DNA of 30,717 nucleotides from positions 226,533 through 257,249 of the forward strand of contig BFEA01000923.1 in NCBI GenBank assembly GCA_003427395.1, written 5' to 3'. The notes beneath the pieces were generated by a model. That model did not search any database. It worked only from the letters and a program-made list of their open reading frames with translations, and was not told the origin of the DNA. Of this stretch, positions 8,836-19,591 are shown one piece after another. Each line of letters opens with the position of its first letter. Position 1 is the stretch's first letter. A program made the translations under genes and the position numbers. The stretch comes from Chara braunii. Lineage: Eukaryota; Streptophyta; Charophyceae; Charales; Characeae.

Positions 8836-10636
8836 GTGACTAAGTCACAAGGGACTTTCAGTCTTAGATGTATATAGAGGTAACACTAATAGTGACCCCT
8901 ATTGACCTACCCGTCTTTCAGTGATGAGGAGTATTTTGATGGTATATGTATGTATATTCAGAGTTTTCTTGGTTTAGGGTGTGATGAATGAGATACATGT
9001 CAGAGTGATATTGCGGCTACGTTAACATCTGGACTATGACGTTTCGATATTTTTTTCTTATCTTGTATAATGCTTATGGTTTTTCGAGATATTGACAGGA
9101 GTTTTTGCTTTCACAATGCTCCAGACCCTGTGTACTTGTATGGATTTCAGGTGTTGTTTTGTGTGGATTCTCATAACCACTCTCAGTTGTGTGAGTTTGT
9201 CCTCATGTGAACGACTTTCGTAATGTGTACATATTTTGAGATGATTTGAATTGCAAGATTTTCTTTGCACTTAGGCGTATCTGGCAAATGACAGATGAAT
9301 CCTTCAAGTGCGATGGAAGAGGTTGCACCTTTTTGCTTTCAACAAAGATTGTTATGTCGTAACTTGGAAAAGGTTCAAGTAATGATGAATGTGAATGTCA
9401 CAACCAAACTTGTGTCATTTTCTGTGTGGAGGGAAGCCCGAAGGTTAGCTAATCCCCAGAAATATGGATGATATTGAGAGAGAGCACCCGAAAGAGGTGC
9501 TAAAATGATGAACACTTCTGTGATATAAAAGTCTGACAAGGAAACACCATAAATTTTGTGAGAATTATTGCTTGAATTTTATGGCATTCGTGATGAACTT
9601 TTTGGAAGAAATTTCGATAGATGTCCCTAAGACGTGTGGCCCAACCTACTGTGATCAAAGTAGGAAGGGTCACAACCCTGTGGATTGATGATGGATATCA
9701 TTTGAATATTGAGAGAAAACACTATCTTTACGTAGTCTCGTAGGCAGTTGGTACGTGATCCTTTAAATTGTTTGGAAATTTTTTAGGAGTCTTGGTGATA
9801 AGAATGTCTGACCACTATGAAGTCAGTCTAAGGGACATATTTGAGAGGCCAAGCTAAGGGGCTATGCATGGCATCATTGGGACGTAACTCCCAGTGTGGG
9901 CTGCTGACCGACGCAACCTGGCACCGGGCCCATGACTCACCGAAGGTTAGGTCTTGAACGGTCGGTCACTCGGAGAGGCCTAGTTCTAGGGAAGGTCATC
10001 GGGATCGGTTAAGTCTAGAGTCGAAATCCTTCGGGATACCAAGATAGGAAAAACTACTTATCGCTGCGCAACCAACGAGGGCACCATCGCTATATAACAA
10101 CGTGATGGGTCGTGGATTCGGCATGATCAACCGATCTGCGGTGGGCCAAGATGGAAGCCTAACCCACCTGTGCTAGACTCTAGGACGGGTATTTCATTAT
10201 GATGGATGTTTGTGTGGTTAAATTACCACCGGGGACAGAGGGACCCCTATATTTTGAGAGAGGTATCAGTTAGGTCCCGCGTTCAAAGTCGTGAGCCCAT
10301 TCGCGGGATCAGGGCTAAGGACACCCAACGAGAAACCGGCGACGTCTAGGACAAAGGGAGGGGACTATCAACCTGCTACCTGGGAGCGGATATCACGCTG
10401 TAGTACGGAACAGAGTATCCCCTAAGTCCGAGGCCAGGACATGGGAGACCCAGGTCAGAGCCTTAGCAGTGGAACACCATGACGGAAGCAGGTTGAGAAG
10501 ATACCTCGAACGGAGTCGGGTCGGCGAATCGGATTGGTCACACTTCCTCGTCAGCAAATGTGATTTTTTTGAGTTTATAGTTTTGACTGCCCGACGCGAT
10601 GGGGACGTCGCTTAATAGGGTCCGAAAAACTATCGG
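8836..10636. other. No recognisable gene (possible LTR or spacer)
   Basis: I see no ORF or family motif here. TATA-like words occur at 9524-9531 (TATAAAAG) and near 10091 (TATATAA). The part from about 9900 to 10560 is more GC-rich and has almost no open frames, which would fit LTR or untranslated retroelement sequence. I found no paired copy in the window to prove it. Confidence 0.3.
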
Positions 10637-10666
10637 CCCGAATACCCTTACAAGGGTATTTGGGCA
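10637..10666. repeat. Small inverted repeat (14-bp arms)
   Basis: GCCCGAATACCCTT and AAGGGTATTTGGGC pair with one mismatch around a two-base centre. It is isolated and not followed by a T-run, and its function is unknown. Confidence 0.7.
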
Positions 10667-11603
10667 CATTTTTGCATCTCACAGAAGGTGCAATTTCGAC
10701 GATATTCGAGAGAGTGTCCCATTTCCGTGTGACCATAACCAACTCTTAGGGGTTGGGAATGACATGCGTTTTTCATCTGATTAGAAAGTATGTGGGTGTG
10801 AACTTCAAGGGCATACATGGGTTTTTTAGGCGGACATTGGATATGTTTATGAGAGCGGTGTCCGCACGTGGTACACTGGTAGCAAAGGAGTGTAAAGGAG
10901 CTGCAGTAGCTCACGCGGTGCGCACTCGCATTCGAGACTGACAGTTGATGATCGGCGCTAAGATTCAGTCATCGGATTCAGGACCAGTGAGGTGCAAAGT
11001 GCTTGACATCCTAGGGCGGCCATGATATCGGTCAACGGTAGCAGTCGTGGGCGACACTATAAAAGTTGGAGTTTTTTCGACGCTTAGATGGGCAAAGTGT
11101 GGTCTTTTAGGAATGGTGGCCTCGCGAGAAAGTGAGAGTTTCTGGGTATCGGCGAGGTTGTGCCGCATGCACGACAGCGACAGGCAAAATTGACCTCTTC
11201 ATGCAGCAAGCGCCGGCACATAGGAGCCTTAGAGATGTCCGATGTTCCTAAGTACGACCTTTAGTACAGTCCGACAGGACCTAGGCCTGAAAACAAACGT
11301 CTTTATAACCAAGTCCGCGCCTATTACATCCAAGCCTATGCTTAGCCCTATAGGTTACAACTTTGGACTTATACTACAAGGACTTGGGGATAAGGCCAGC
11401 AGCCAACAACAAAGGAGCGGAGAAGCGCTTTATGAAGGAAACTAAGGGGTCGAGGGTCCCACATGACTATCCCCTTTAGTTTTGTAAGGAGGTCCGATCG
11501 TGGGATTGATGGGTGGGGCCGAGGGTCGGGTTCCAACGGTCCTTCCCATTCCCTCGTCCCATTCCTTTCTACTTTCTAAATTTCATTAAAATTATTATCA
11601 TAA
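10667..11603. other. Unannotated stretch, no supportable gene
   Basis: Only short overlapping open frames occur. A TATAAAAG word lies at 11058-11065. The 11242-11445 frame (67 codons) has no motif and starts inside unremarkable sequence. I see nothing else. Confidence 0.3.
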
Positions 11604-12317
11604 TTATTTTCGTCCCACCTTGGGACGGGGACCGGTACTGAGGGTGGCTATGGACCAAGAGCCTAGCTCAGCGGGTACACCCGTGAATTGCTGAAATTCG
11701 GGCCAGAGTTTGAATCCGAATGATGGATTTAGAATAAAGGAGCCGAATATTTCTGAATTGCCCAAATTACCTGGGGCCGAACAACAATCGGGGATGATGC
11801 CTTGAAGTCGGTGCCAATGACACATTCCTTCGGGGCATCCGCTAAAAACTGGTTGACGCCGAAGCGAATGGTGAAAACGGAAGTTATTTGAAGTAGGAGA
11901 CCCGAGGGTATCGGGTCGATGTAGGCAGCCTTCTTTGACGGACTGTGCTCGAAACTCCTCCAGTGCGCTATCGTCTGACAAGACGGAAGCAAGGGAGAAC
12001 GAAGCGAGTCGATGGCCTGTTTGAAGGGTAGGGAAGTAGAGAGAAGGGGCTTGTCTCGATGTTCGCCATTGCCATGCACGTCGCTTTGCTAACCAGCCAC
12101 GCGGTATTTTGAAGGTCATTTGGCTATGGCCAGGGCAGTGACAACCGGAACAGACGATTAATGGGGAGGTGTTAATAGAAGAAGACGAGTTGGAAAAAAA
12201 GAAGGAAGTGGTCAGGAAGTTAACGCGAGAGAAGGAGATCGGGAGAGGAGAGCCCGAGCGCTCAGCCTGAAGAACTGGCGATTGGCCTACAGTGCCCAAC
12301 CGGTTGCCTAAAAGCAT
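11604..12317 (-). CDS. Unrecognised 237-codon open frame
   Basis: This is the longest uninterrupted open frame between 8.8 and 15 kb. The translation is rich in Ser, Pro and Arg and contains a C-S-G-C-H-C-P-G-H cluster about 60 residues in, which is not a standard zinc motif. A second minus-strand frame of 116 codons overlaps it in another register, which suggests a compositional effect or the shadow of a decayed plus-strand gene. On the plus strand, 12140-12260 reads as a Glu/Lys-rich segment (GEVLIEEDELEKKKEVVRKL). I do not recognise either product and would not bet on it being translated. Confidence 0.2.
   Translation of the reverse strand: MLLGNRLGTVGQSPVLQAERSGSPLPISFSRVNFLTTSFFFSNSSSSINTSPLIVCSGCHCPGHSQMTFKIPRGWLAKRRAWQWRTSRQAPSLYFPTLQTGHRLASFSLASVLSDDSALEEFRAQSVKEGCLHRPDTLGSPTSNNFRFHHSLRRQPVFSGCPEGMCHWHRLQGIIPDCCSAPGNLGNSEIFGSFILNPSFGFKLWPEFQQFTGVPAELGSWSIATLSTGPRPKVGRK
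11611..11627. repeat. Perfect 7-bp hairpin
   Basis: CGTCCCA and TGGGACG are separated by three bases, downstream of an AT-rich stretch (11575-11610). No role can be assigned. Confidence 0.6.
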
Positions 12318-12984
12318 ACCTCACTTGGTGATGTACCATTCCCTGTTGTGGCGATAGGTACAACGTCGTTTTGACCGAACAAGGACATAGCGGCGAGATG
12401 TCCCTGGTGTCATGCATCTCCTCGTAATCTGGCGGGAGATTCATTCTCATTTTGTCTCGTAGGCAATGGACCAACTATCGTTTGTTGTGCGCTTCGGGTC
12501 AGTCGGGCCGTGGTGAATTGACCCAATCGTAGTGGTGGTTGACTGGATCGCGGTAGTCATCGCCGCGCCCGCTATCCTGCTAATTCGCTTTCTTGCATAC
12601 CATCTTAAGAAGTCCATTACTCACGACGACTGACATCACATCACTCACGACAATGCCCTTGTGATTACTTTTTTTTCTGAATATTGTTTATTCCTACGTT
12701 GCTTGCGCTCGCCTTGTTGACCATACTAATCACTGCGGCGAGTGCTTGATGTGCTCGGTGTAGTGTTATTGGGGTAATACTTACCGGATGCTGAAACAGG
12801 TTCTGATCCAGCGGAAGATGCATTCTCATTTTGCATAGTTGAAATATCATGGGGCGTAGATGAAAGGAATATGACCCGTTTTTCGGACTTTTTCCGCATT
12901 CCGCCTGCGCCTACCGTGCTCCATGTCGTTTTGCTCCTCGTTTTCGGTCGGATTGAAGTCGTGATTTTGACAACAATCTTCTTC

Positions 12985-13245
12985 ACCGTCGTAGTCATAG
13001 TGTTCTCCTGCAAACTCGTAATGACGTGTTTTTTGGTGGTCATTGTAGATGATTTTATCATGACCTTTCACTTCAGTCAGAGCCTGAACTTTTTTTCTCT
13101 CCCTCGCAATCCGGTGTTTTCCAACCAAGCGAACCTGGTCATGTAAGCGGCCAGGTGTGCTCAGACACTAGGGGTAATCATGGAGCAGCACACGTAAGTG
13201 AGCGTGCAACCAGACAATAGATGCGCACAGAGAGGGAAAGGGTAA
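12985..13245 (+). repeat. Diverged direct repeat, copy 1
   Basis: This shares a colinear series of words with 13708-13955: a CAT(A/G)GTGTTC start, TTTCACTTCAGT, GGTGTTTTCCAACC versus GGCGTTTTCAAACC, GAACCTGGTCATGTAAGC versus GAACCTGGCCTTGTAAGC, GCCAGGTG, and ACAATAG(A/G)TGC followed by a purine-rich GAGAG tail. The spacing is about 720 bp. No coding frame is conserved between the copies in a way I can support. Confidence 0.65.
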
Positions 13246-13707
13246 AACTTGGTACTCTAGTTGCAGAGAGGCCAGGTTGGGGACTAGCAACAACGTTAGC
13301 CGGAGAGATCAAGAAAAATGCGTCAATAGAGGTAGCTAAGGAGTGAGGTGATGATCAGAGAGAGAGGAGAAGATAACATGCGCACAGAGGAATGAAAGCA
13401 TGAGAAAGTTGAACGAGCATGCATGCGTGAGAAGGAGGAGGGGAATGGCGCCCACGTGGCGTTGCATTTGGTCATTGATCCGGTGAAGGATTCACTCTTA
13501 CTTTGGACAGTCGGAACGTAGTAAAGCATAGGCGGAGGTAGTGGGGCCCACTTTGCTGTCAGGATCCTCATTCCGCCCCTGCTTACAGTGTCCCACACCA
13601 TAGTAGGTACGATCGCATTTATTTTTACGGAGTAAATCCTCGCCATTCGTGCCCGTCGTCATTCTGGAAAGGAGTTGCGATTCCAATATAGAGTTGCTGC
13701 ATTTTGG

Positions 13708-13955
13708 TGCTCATGGTGTTCCCCTACAGGGTTGTAGCGGCGGTGTTATTCATTAACCATAACCGTGATCTTATTTTGGCTTTTCACTTCAGTTGAGGCG
13801 TGTATTTTTGTCTCTTGTGACTTGGCGTTTTCAAACCGAATGAACCTGGCCTTGTAAGCAGCCAGGTGCTTTCACACATTAGCAGTGATCGTGAATAAGC
13901 TCGCGTGAGTAAAGAGTGCGATCGAACAATAGGTGCATACAAAGAAAGAGAGAGG
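13708..13955 (+). repeat. Diverged direct repeat, copy 2
   Basis: This is the partner of the repeat at 12985-13245, in the same orientation with many substitutions and small indels. It ends in a run of G residues (13953-13963). Two copies of an old repeat or LTR pair 720 bp apart are possible. Sequence upstream also matches weakly (CATTCCGCC near 12897 and 13570), so the duplicated unit may be longer. Confidence 0.65.
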
Positions 13956-13963
13956 GGGGGGGG

Positions 13964-15060
13964 AACTGTTGTTACTTAGTGTTGTGCATAGGACCATCAA
14001 TCTGTGGTAATATTACTGGCCAGCGGACCTGGCTATTTTTCCTCAGTTTCTTGCTACTGTTTCTTTGGAGACTGGTCACTGCTACGTATGTTGTCGTACT
14101 ATCCAGCATAGTGTTGTTTGCTTCAAGTACTGTGTTTTATTCGGTCTGACAGTGTGAACAGAGGAGAAAATGGCGAGGGCGTGGCCTATCGTCTCTTCAA
14201 GTGGCGTATCCGCTTCTGATTCTTGACACGAATGCGAGTTCTAATAAGCATACCAACTCATGAAAGCGACTTGCATGTATCTGTTGTTTTTCACTTTGGT
14301 TGGTATCTGTGTGTATTTCATTATCACTGCTGGGTCGCCTATCCGGGGTCGTTACTACTCCATCTCGAATCGTGAGCTGCAATTACTTCCTCTTTAGATG
14401 CTGCTGCCTAACTTTCAAACTATTGATGTCTCCGGAGATTAATGTTCGGAAACTGTTGTTGTTGCTACCGAGACTAAAAACTACACGTCCTTCTACTAAG
14501 GCCGTTTTGGTTTTTTGACAGCGAGACACTGTGTCTCAGTTAGTACGGGCCAAACTTTTCATCCGTTGGACAACTGTTGGGGTTACTTCTGCACACGACT
14601 GTGTCGCAAGGCATTGCAATGTGTTGGATTTCGGCCATTTACTGTTGTGTTTTTTTGTACTATATTGAGCTCTCTATTTAGGCCGTGTACCGTGGGTTGT
14701 TGTGTTTGCTATCGTAGTCGTGGTTGCTAACGACCACGGTGCAGTCCTGCTGAGTTTACTGTTAGGCTTTATGAGTTATGTGGTGCTAGCTTTTATACCA
14801 TTTTGAGCAACTGTTGTATGTCCATTGCTTGCTAAATCTTGATCAAACATTGTACTGTGCATTACTGGGTGCAGTGCGAAAGTGTTTGAGACAACAGACC
14901 GGGCACTGCGGCGGTATCTGGCTGCTACACACGGGTATGGCGTGTGCAATTTTAGTTGGGTTTCACAACTTTTCGATTAAAGCATAGAGGAGTGCTCTAG
15001 TCAAACCAAGCCCTTTCACGCTGCATAACGATAGCTTGGCCCAAGATAGCGAAGTTTTCG
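13964..15060. other. No recognisable gene
   Basis: This is T/G-rich sequence with short frames only. I see no domain motif, tandem repeat or hairpin worth reporting. Confidence 0.3.
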
Positions 15061-15061
15061 G

Positions 15062-15358
15062 TTATAAGAAGTGGTCAGCTTCTATAAAAGGGTCGTTGCG
15101 GCAACTTGGAGGTTTGTCAAGAGGTTCGTACTCTGCGTTCTCGCCACAGTCTGACTGCTTCTGTTGCGTTTTCTTAGCCGCCATTGCGGGGCCCTCAAGA
15201 GATTCAAGATTCCAAGGCCCTCTCTTGCGAGTTGAGTTGTCCCTTTTTTGTATCTCGAGCGCCTGAAACCCCTCCTTCTGCCTTTCTTGCTCTAAGTCTA
15301 GTTTAAGGTTACGAAAGGAAGACGTCAGGCGGGATTGCAACCCGTAGGACCGCAGCAA
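15062..15358 (-). CDS. Unrecognised charged 98-codon open frame
   Basis: The minus-strand frame is rich in Glu, Gln, Lys and Arg. It includes a helix-like stretch (LKLDLEQERQKEGFQALEIQ) and an internal Met followed by AAKKTQQKQ. The frame continues upstream of its first Met without a stop for some 25 codons. It could be a decayed exon or a coiled-coil part of a retroelement gag. A TATAAAAG word on the plus strand at 15084-15091 overlaps it and is probably chance. Confidence 0.2.
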   Translation of the reverse strand: MLRSYGLQSRLTSSFRNLKLDLEQERQKEGFQALEIQKRDNSTRKRGPWNLESLEGPAMAAKKTQQKQSDCGENAEYEPLDKPPSCRNDPFIEADHFL

Positions 15359-15730
15359 GACCTTGTGGAAGGTCCGCCCACCGATTGCGGGAGCTCTGCC
15401 GAAGTCAGGGCGGGGTTCTGGAGGCAGGGAACACTCATGTATTATGCTCGTTGTACGCGTGTGATCCTTTCCCCTAAACTATATTACCCTTTGTTATTGC
15501 GTGTCTTTAAGCATGACTGAGAAAGTTAATTGTTTTTGTTTGTTTTGAATTCAATACATGATCCGAAAGGTAAAATTGAAAAGTATGTATGATAAAGTCA
15601 GATTATCTATGTGAATTCAGAAAGAATGAGATTGTGACATTATTTGTTGTTATGTTGCGGAGGTTGGGCGAACGCATAAGTTGCGGGTTGCTCGGCCACA
15701 CACACCTGTTGCTTGTTTAGGCAGAGCTAG

Positions 15731-15751
15731 ACTACTCATAAGTTGAGTAGT
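15731..15751. repeat. Example hairpin, type B: 8-bp perfect stem, TAAGT loop
   Basis: ACTACTCA (15731-15738) pairs with TGAGTAGT (15744-15751) across TAAGT. In the later copy at about 16900-16918 the right arm reads TGGGTAG, a change that would still pair as a G-U wobble in RNA. Confidence 0.9.
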
Positions 15752-15905
15752 CTGGTTCTACGCTATATGTCATTGTATGGGCTGACTAGCCACACCATAA
15801 ATTGGTGTGTTCTAGTTATATGGTTTTCGTCGTTTGTTCAGGCAAAGGCTGGACCCCTCATAAGTTGAGGTGGTTCAGTTCCTTGTGTATGTCGAATGTT
15901 CAGGT

Positions 15906-15942
15906 TGACCAGCCTCACCATAAGTTGGTGCAGCCCGGTCAT
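15906..15942. repeat. Example hairpin, type E: three nested stem blocks
   Basis: TGACC ... GGTCA, GCC ... GGC-like and CACCA ... TGGTG nest around TAAGT. Together they give an interrupted stem of about 13 pairs, closer in form to a structured RNA than to a simple satellite. The same nested layout recurs near 16690-16727 and 17072-17108. Confidence 0.8.
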
Positions 15943-17254
15943 ACGCCTTATGGCGATTATCTAGGCAGAAACTGACCCCACCATAAGTTAGTGTGGATCA
16001 GTTTTATGCCTTATGTTTACTTGTTTTGGCAGGCTAGTCACACCATAAGTTGGTGTGATCAAGTCATGAGTCGCGAACATAAGTGGAACCTGAGTATACA
16101 ATCTGATATAACTATATACTACATATATCATTGGCAGGCTGGACGCCATAAGTTGAGAAAACTAGCCATATAAGTCGGTCGCAGATAAAGCAGAAGAGAA
16201 AATAAGATTCAGGGTATAAAATTGAGTAGTGACTTTGGGCAGGCTGACTCATTCATAAGTTGGGTAGTTGGTCCAATGCCCCTGATAACACAGAAGGCAA
16301 AGAGATAATATAAAACTTGACTATTTTTCTTTCTAAACATAAGTTGATGATTGGATGGGGAGCCTCATAAGTTGAGGTGACCTGACCACTCTTCCGAAGA
16401 CAGAAAAAACTTGTGACTCTACTTATTGAATGCAGTTGTGTGACAGAGGCTGAGGGAACGCATAAGTTGCGGGTTGTTTAGTCACACATGCTTGTTGCTT
16501 GTTTAGGCGGGCTAGACTACTCATAAGTTGAGTAGCCTAGTTCTACGCTATATGCCATCGTGTGGGATGACTAGGTACATCATAAGTTGGTGTGTCATGG
16601 TCATATGCCTTTCATCGTTTGTTTAGGCGGAGTCTCGACCCCTCATAAGTTGAGGTGGCTCAGTTATTTATGTATGCTGAAAGTTTAGGCTGACCAGCCT
16701 CACCATAAGTTGGTGCGGCCCGGTCATACGCCTTATGTCACTCGTTCAGGCAGAGGCTAATCACACCATAAGTTGGTGTGGGAAGTTCTATGCCTTATGT
16801 TTATTCGTTGAACATGGTTGTATTGCGAAGGTTGGGCGAACGCATAAGTTGCAGGTTGTTCGGTCATTCGCGCATGTGACTTTGTCTAGGCTGGGCTGGA
16901 CTACTCATAAGTTGGGTAGCCTGGTTCTACGCCATATGTCACTGTTTGGGCTGCCAAGGCGCATCATAGTTGGTGTGTTCTAGTTATATGCCTTTTGTCG
17001 TTGTTCAGGCTAAGGCTGGTCCTTCATAAGTTAAGAAGGTTTAGTTTTTTATGTATGTCGAATATTCAGGCTGACCAGCGTCACCATAAGTTGGTGCGGC
17101 CCGATCATACGCCTTATGTCAATCGTCTAGGAAGAAACTGGTCACACCATAAGTTGGTGTGGTCTACTCATATAAACTGGCAGGTCAGTCACATCCATAA
17201 GTTGGGTTGGCTGATCCTATGCCTTATGTAAGGAAGGGTAAAAAAAAATAACAA

Positions 17255-17398
17255 GAGTTTTTGAACGAACTATGCAGCCTGGAAAGGAACTAGGAAGAAT
17301 TTGACAATCAGCCCTATCTAGGCCTATCTAGGGGAGATGCTGCCGATATTCTCAAGGGTTTCTGGAAATTAGTGGAAGAAAGTGAGGAAGAAAGTTAG
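17255..17398 (+). pseudogene. Possible short decayed coding fragment
   Basis: One frame from 17255 to the TAG at 17396-17398 reads as an acidic, helix-like peptide with a single internal TAG at 17291-17293. Residues include RGDAADILKGFWKLVEESEE. There is no family match and the segment is short, so it may be chance. Confidence 0.2.
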
Positions 17399-18259
17399 TA
17401 ATGGAGTTGGGCCTCGACGTGGAAAAAGTTATCCTTAAAACATAGTATTGGTCCATTTTGGTCTGTACTGTGATGCAGGGCTGTGAATGCGATTGGAGGC
17501 TTCACTTGTTCAGCCTGATCCTATAGAGCATCATCTTCTGTTATCACTAATAATAGGTCGGTTGCCGATTCGTTCGTTTACGACACAACTTCCCTGCTTC
17601 TGCATCTCAACCTAAGGCCTTGGCTCCTGTGGGTTTTTATGTTTCTTAGGGTTTTCACCAAAATTTCTTTTTAAGTGGCAATTTCTAAGGACCGAGTACC
17701 TTTATTTGAGGGATGGTGGAAATTGGTTGGGGCTTGTATGCACAACGCAGGGTGTGAGTTGCAAAAATGCAATAAAGTTGACTCCCTTAGTGTGTGTGAT
17801 GTTGTTGTTTGAACTTTGTGTGATCGTAGGTATGCTTATAAGATCTTAGAATTGAGCTTGGTGATAATCTGAGTATTGTGTGAATGCGGATGGACAAGCC
17901 ACACAATTGATGTGAGAGTGATCACCTAATACCACACAAACTTCTGCTTGACTATTTGGACTATCCTTATTTAGCATATCTATAATGGCTAAAGAGAACC
18001 CTACTGTGGTTATGAGAAGTGATAGTCCCGCATTTCACAACCCCTCATATGCGTACATATATAAGTTCCCGCTTACACGTAAACATTCAATGTCCGTACG
18101 ACCTGTTATGACCGCGCGTAAGAGTCAAACAGACTGTGCCTCGGGAGAAAAGCGGAACCTTTTTTTTTTACCACTTACACTTTACAATTATTTTGGTTGG
18201 ACGTTATAATCTGTTGCAACCGTCAAAGTCAAACCCCTTTATTTTTCTCCAGGCCCTGG
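17399..18259. other. No recognisable gene
   Basis: Short frames only. The 17985-18209 frame (74 codons) shows no motif. A T-run at 18162-18170 and general AT-richness are the only features noted. Confidence 0.3.
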
Positions 18260-19240
18260 AAGATGAAGATGGTTTCCAAGGCCGCGAGAGTTGACTGCCA
18301 CTACAGGTTTGAACTTGTGTACCACCCACTCACCGCAGGGTGCAAAAGAGGGTATGGTGATCAACCGCCTTGGCGATTGTCCATCGTCGAAAGATTAACC
18401 CCTCAAGGCGCGTGTCAGCCGACACTTGAGTGTCGAAATGTGACCCCCGAGATCATCGAGGGTCGCATGGTTATGGGTACTACATAGTACTCCATTGTTG
18501 CGACTGCTTGCGTATGTTTGCATGGCTAGTCGATATGAGAAAGTTCAAGCGCCCGCACAATTTTATGACGAGTCTTACACGCGACGCCTAACCGATTACC
18601 ATGTTAAAAGGTTATGGGTCGGACACTGAAGGGACTAGGAGAGTTTTGCTTTCTGTGTAAGTATTTTAATTTTTATTTTGGTGTAACGCGTGGTGAGTGG
18701 ATTGCGTCCTCGTCGATCGACGACGAGTCGTGTTTGGGACCTCAGCCCCCCAATGCTCCAATTCGCGTATGGGTCCGATTGAGGGGCGTTGACGATGCGT
18801 ACCCCCTATGCTACAACGAACGGGAAACGTCATCGGTTGGACCACCTCTGTGATTGCATACGAAAAGTCTTCGCATGTGGTTCGGTAGCTCGATGGGGAT
18901 ACGCCCACCCAAGGGATGGTGACAGCTCCCGCGGCCCCCGCGGCTAGAGGTAAGTAGTGTCTCACGTGACCCTGTCCTGTCATAGGAGCTCGCGAGAGGT
19001 ACGGCTGGCGCACTGGGCTGGAGTGGCAAACCGCGTTCTACGACGAAGTCCTGCAAAATCCTGCGTGACACGGCCGGGAGGGTCCCCTTGCGGGACCGAT
19101 GCGCCCGATAGCGGGCAGGGAAGACTTCATCGAAAACATAACACTAGGATTCCCTCAACAAAATCTCCCCGGTTAAGAACCTGGCCAACTAAATGGAATG
19201 ACGTTGTTTTCTTATCGGAGAGAGTGGTGGTTTAAGTCCG
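18260..19240 (+). pseudogene. Decayed coding region upstream of the Ulp1-like domain
   Basis: Several stretches read like degraded protein on the plus strand. Positions 18262-18487 carry KAARVDCHYRFELVYHPL and later residues. Positions 18535-18630 include QAPAQFYDESYTRRLTDYHV. A third frame from about 18757 to 19240 includes NVIGWTTSVIAYEKSSHVV and RYGWRTGLEWQTAFYDEV. In-frame TGA or TAG codons interrupt the last stretch near 18790, 18886, 18956, 18969 and 19058, several where Trp would fit. I recognise no domain. Strand and position suggest it is the N-terminal part of the gene or transposon protein that ends in the Ulp1-like domain. Confidence 0.4.
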
Positions 19241-19591
19241 TCGGGATCTGAAGTTCCTATGTTGATGCGTAATGTGGTTAGTCTCTGTGGGCCTGCTGTG
19301 GGAAAAAGTCCGCCGCAATCCGAACTTCGGGAATGTTGGTCTTCCGCTTCTGTGACTTGTGGTGGTTTTCCTTTGTGAAAAGCGGATGTGTCAAGGTCGA
19401 ATGCGCTAGTCGTTTTGTTTTTCAGCCGCATGCACGCACCTCGGTGCTCATGTTCATGCAAAATCGGGGTTCTATAATTGGAGAGGTTCTGCGTCTCAAC
19501 GATTATGTGGTTATCACATTGTCACTTCCGTCGGACTCGTGTTGGAAAATGTGTATTCATTTTCCATTCTGTGTTTCTTCTGTTGTACAGG

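Larger units (their letters stand above)
15655..17230 (+). repeat. Higher-order array of ~24 hairpins with an invariant CATAAGTTG core
   Basis: CATAAGTTG, or a one-base variant of it, recurs about 24 times. Starts are at 15674, 15737, 15796, 15859, 15919, 15982, 16044, 16147, 16254, 16338, 16366, 16461, 16522, 16581, 16644, 16704, 16767, 16843, 16906, 16964, 17025, 17085, 17148 and 17196. Regular spacing is 58-63 bp. Each core is the tip of an inverted repeat with a TAAGT loop. The flanking arms differ between units but stay complementary, for example ACTACTCA/TGAGTAGT, CACACCA/TGGTGTG, CCTCA/TGAGG and CACCA/TGGTG. Six arm types recur in the same order three times, starting at 15674, 16461 and 16843. 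Linkers share words such as GCCTTATGT and GTTCAGGC. No coding frame spans the array. Confidence 0.93.

Noticed and set aside
11058-11065. TATAAAAG as a promoter (also at 9524 and 15084)
   Set aside because: No credible gene starts downstream in any of the three places, so chance occurrence is the simpler explanation.
12871-13146. Hydrophobic plus-strand frame that looks membrane-spanning
   Set aside because: It is opposite a Thr/Lys-rich minus frame. The apparent hydrophobicity comes from T-rich codons, and part of it lies in the diverged direct repeat.
15655-17230. CRISPR array
   Set aside because: Spacing is about 61 bp, but the units are related along their full length, stems vary together with loops fixed, there are no unique spacers, and the sequence is eukaryotic with no cas genes.
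15655-17230. Cluster of tRNA or tRNA-derived elements
   Set aside because: Units are about 61 bp with one dominant hairpin. I see no A-box or B-box promoter words and no cloverleaf.
18950-18985. Intron between GTAAGTAG and CATAG
   Set aside because: It would be only 36 nt, and the same reading frame continues through it with protein-like text on both sides.
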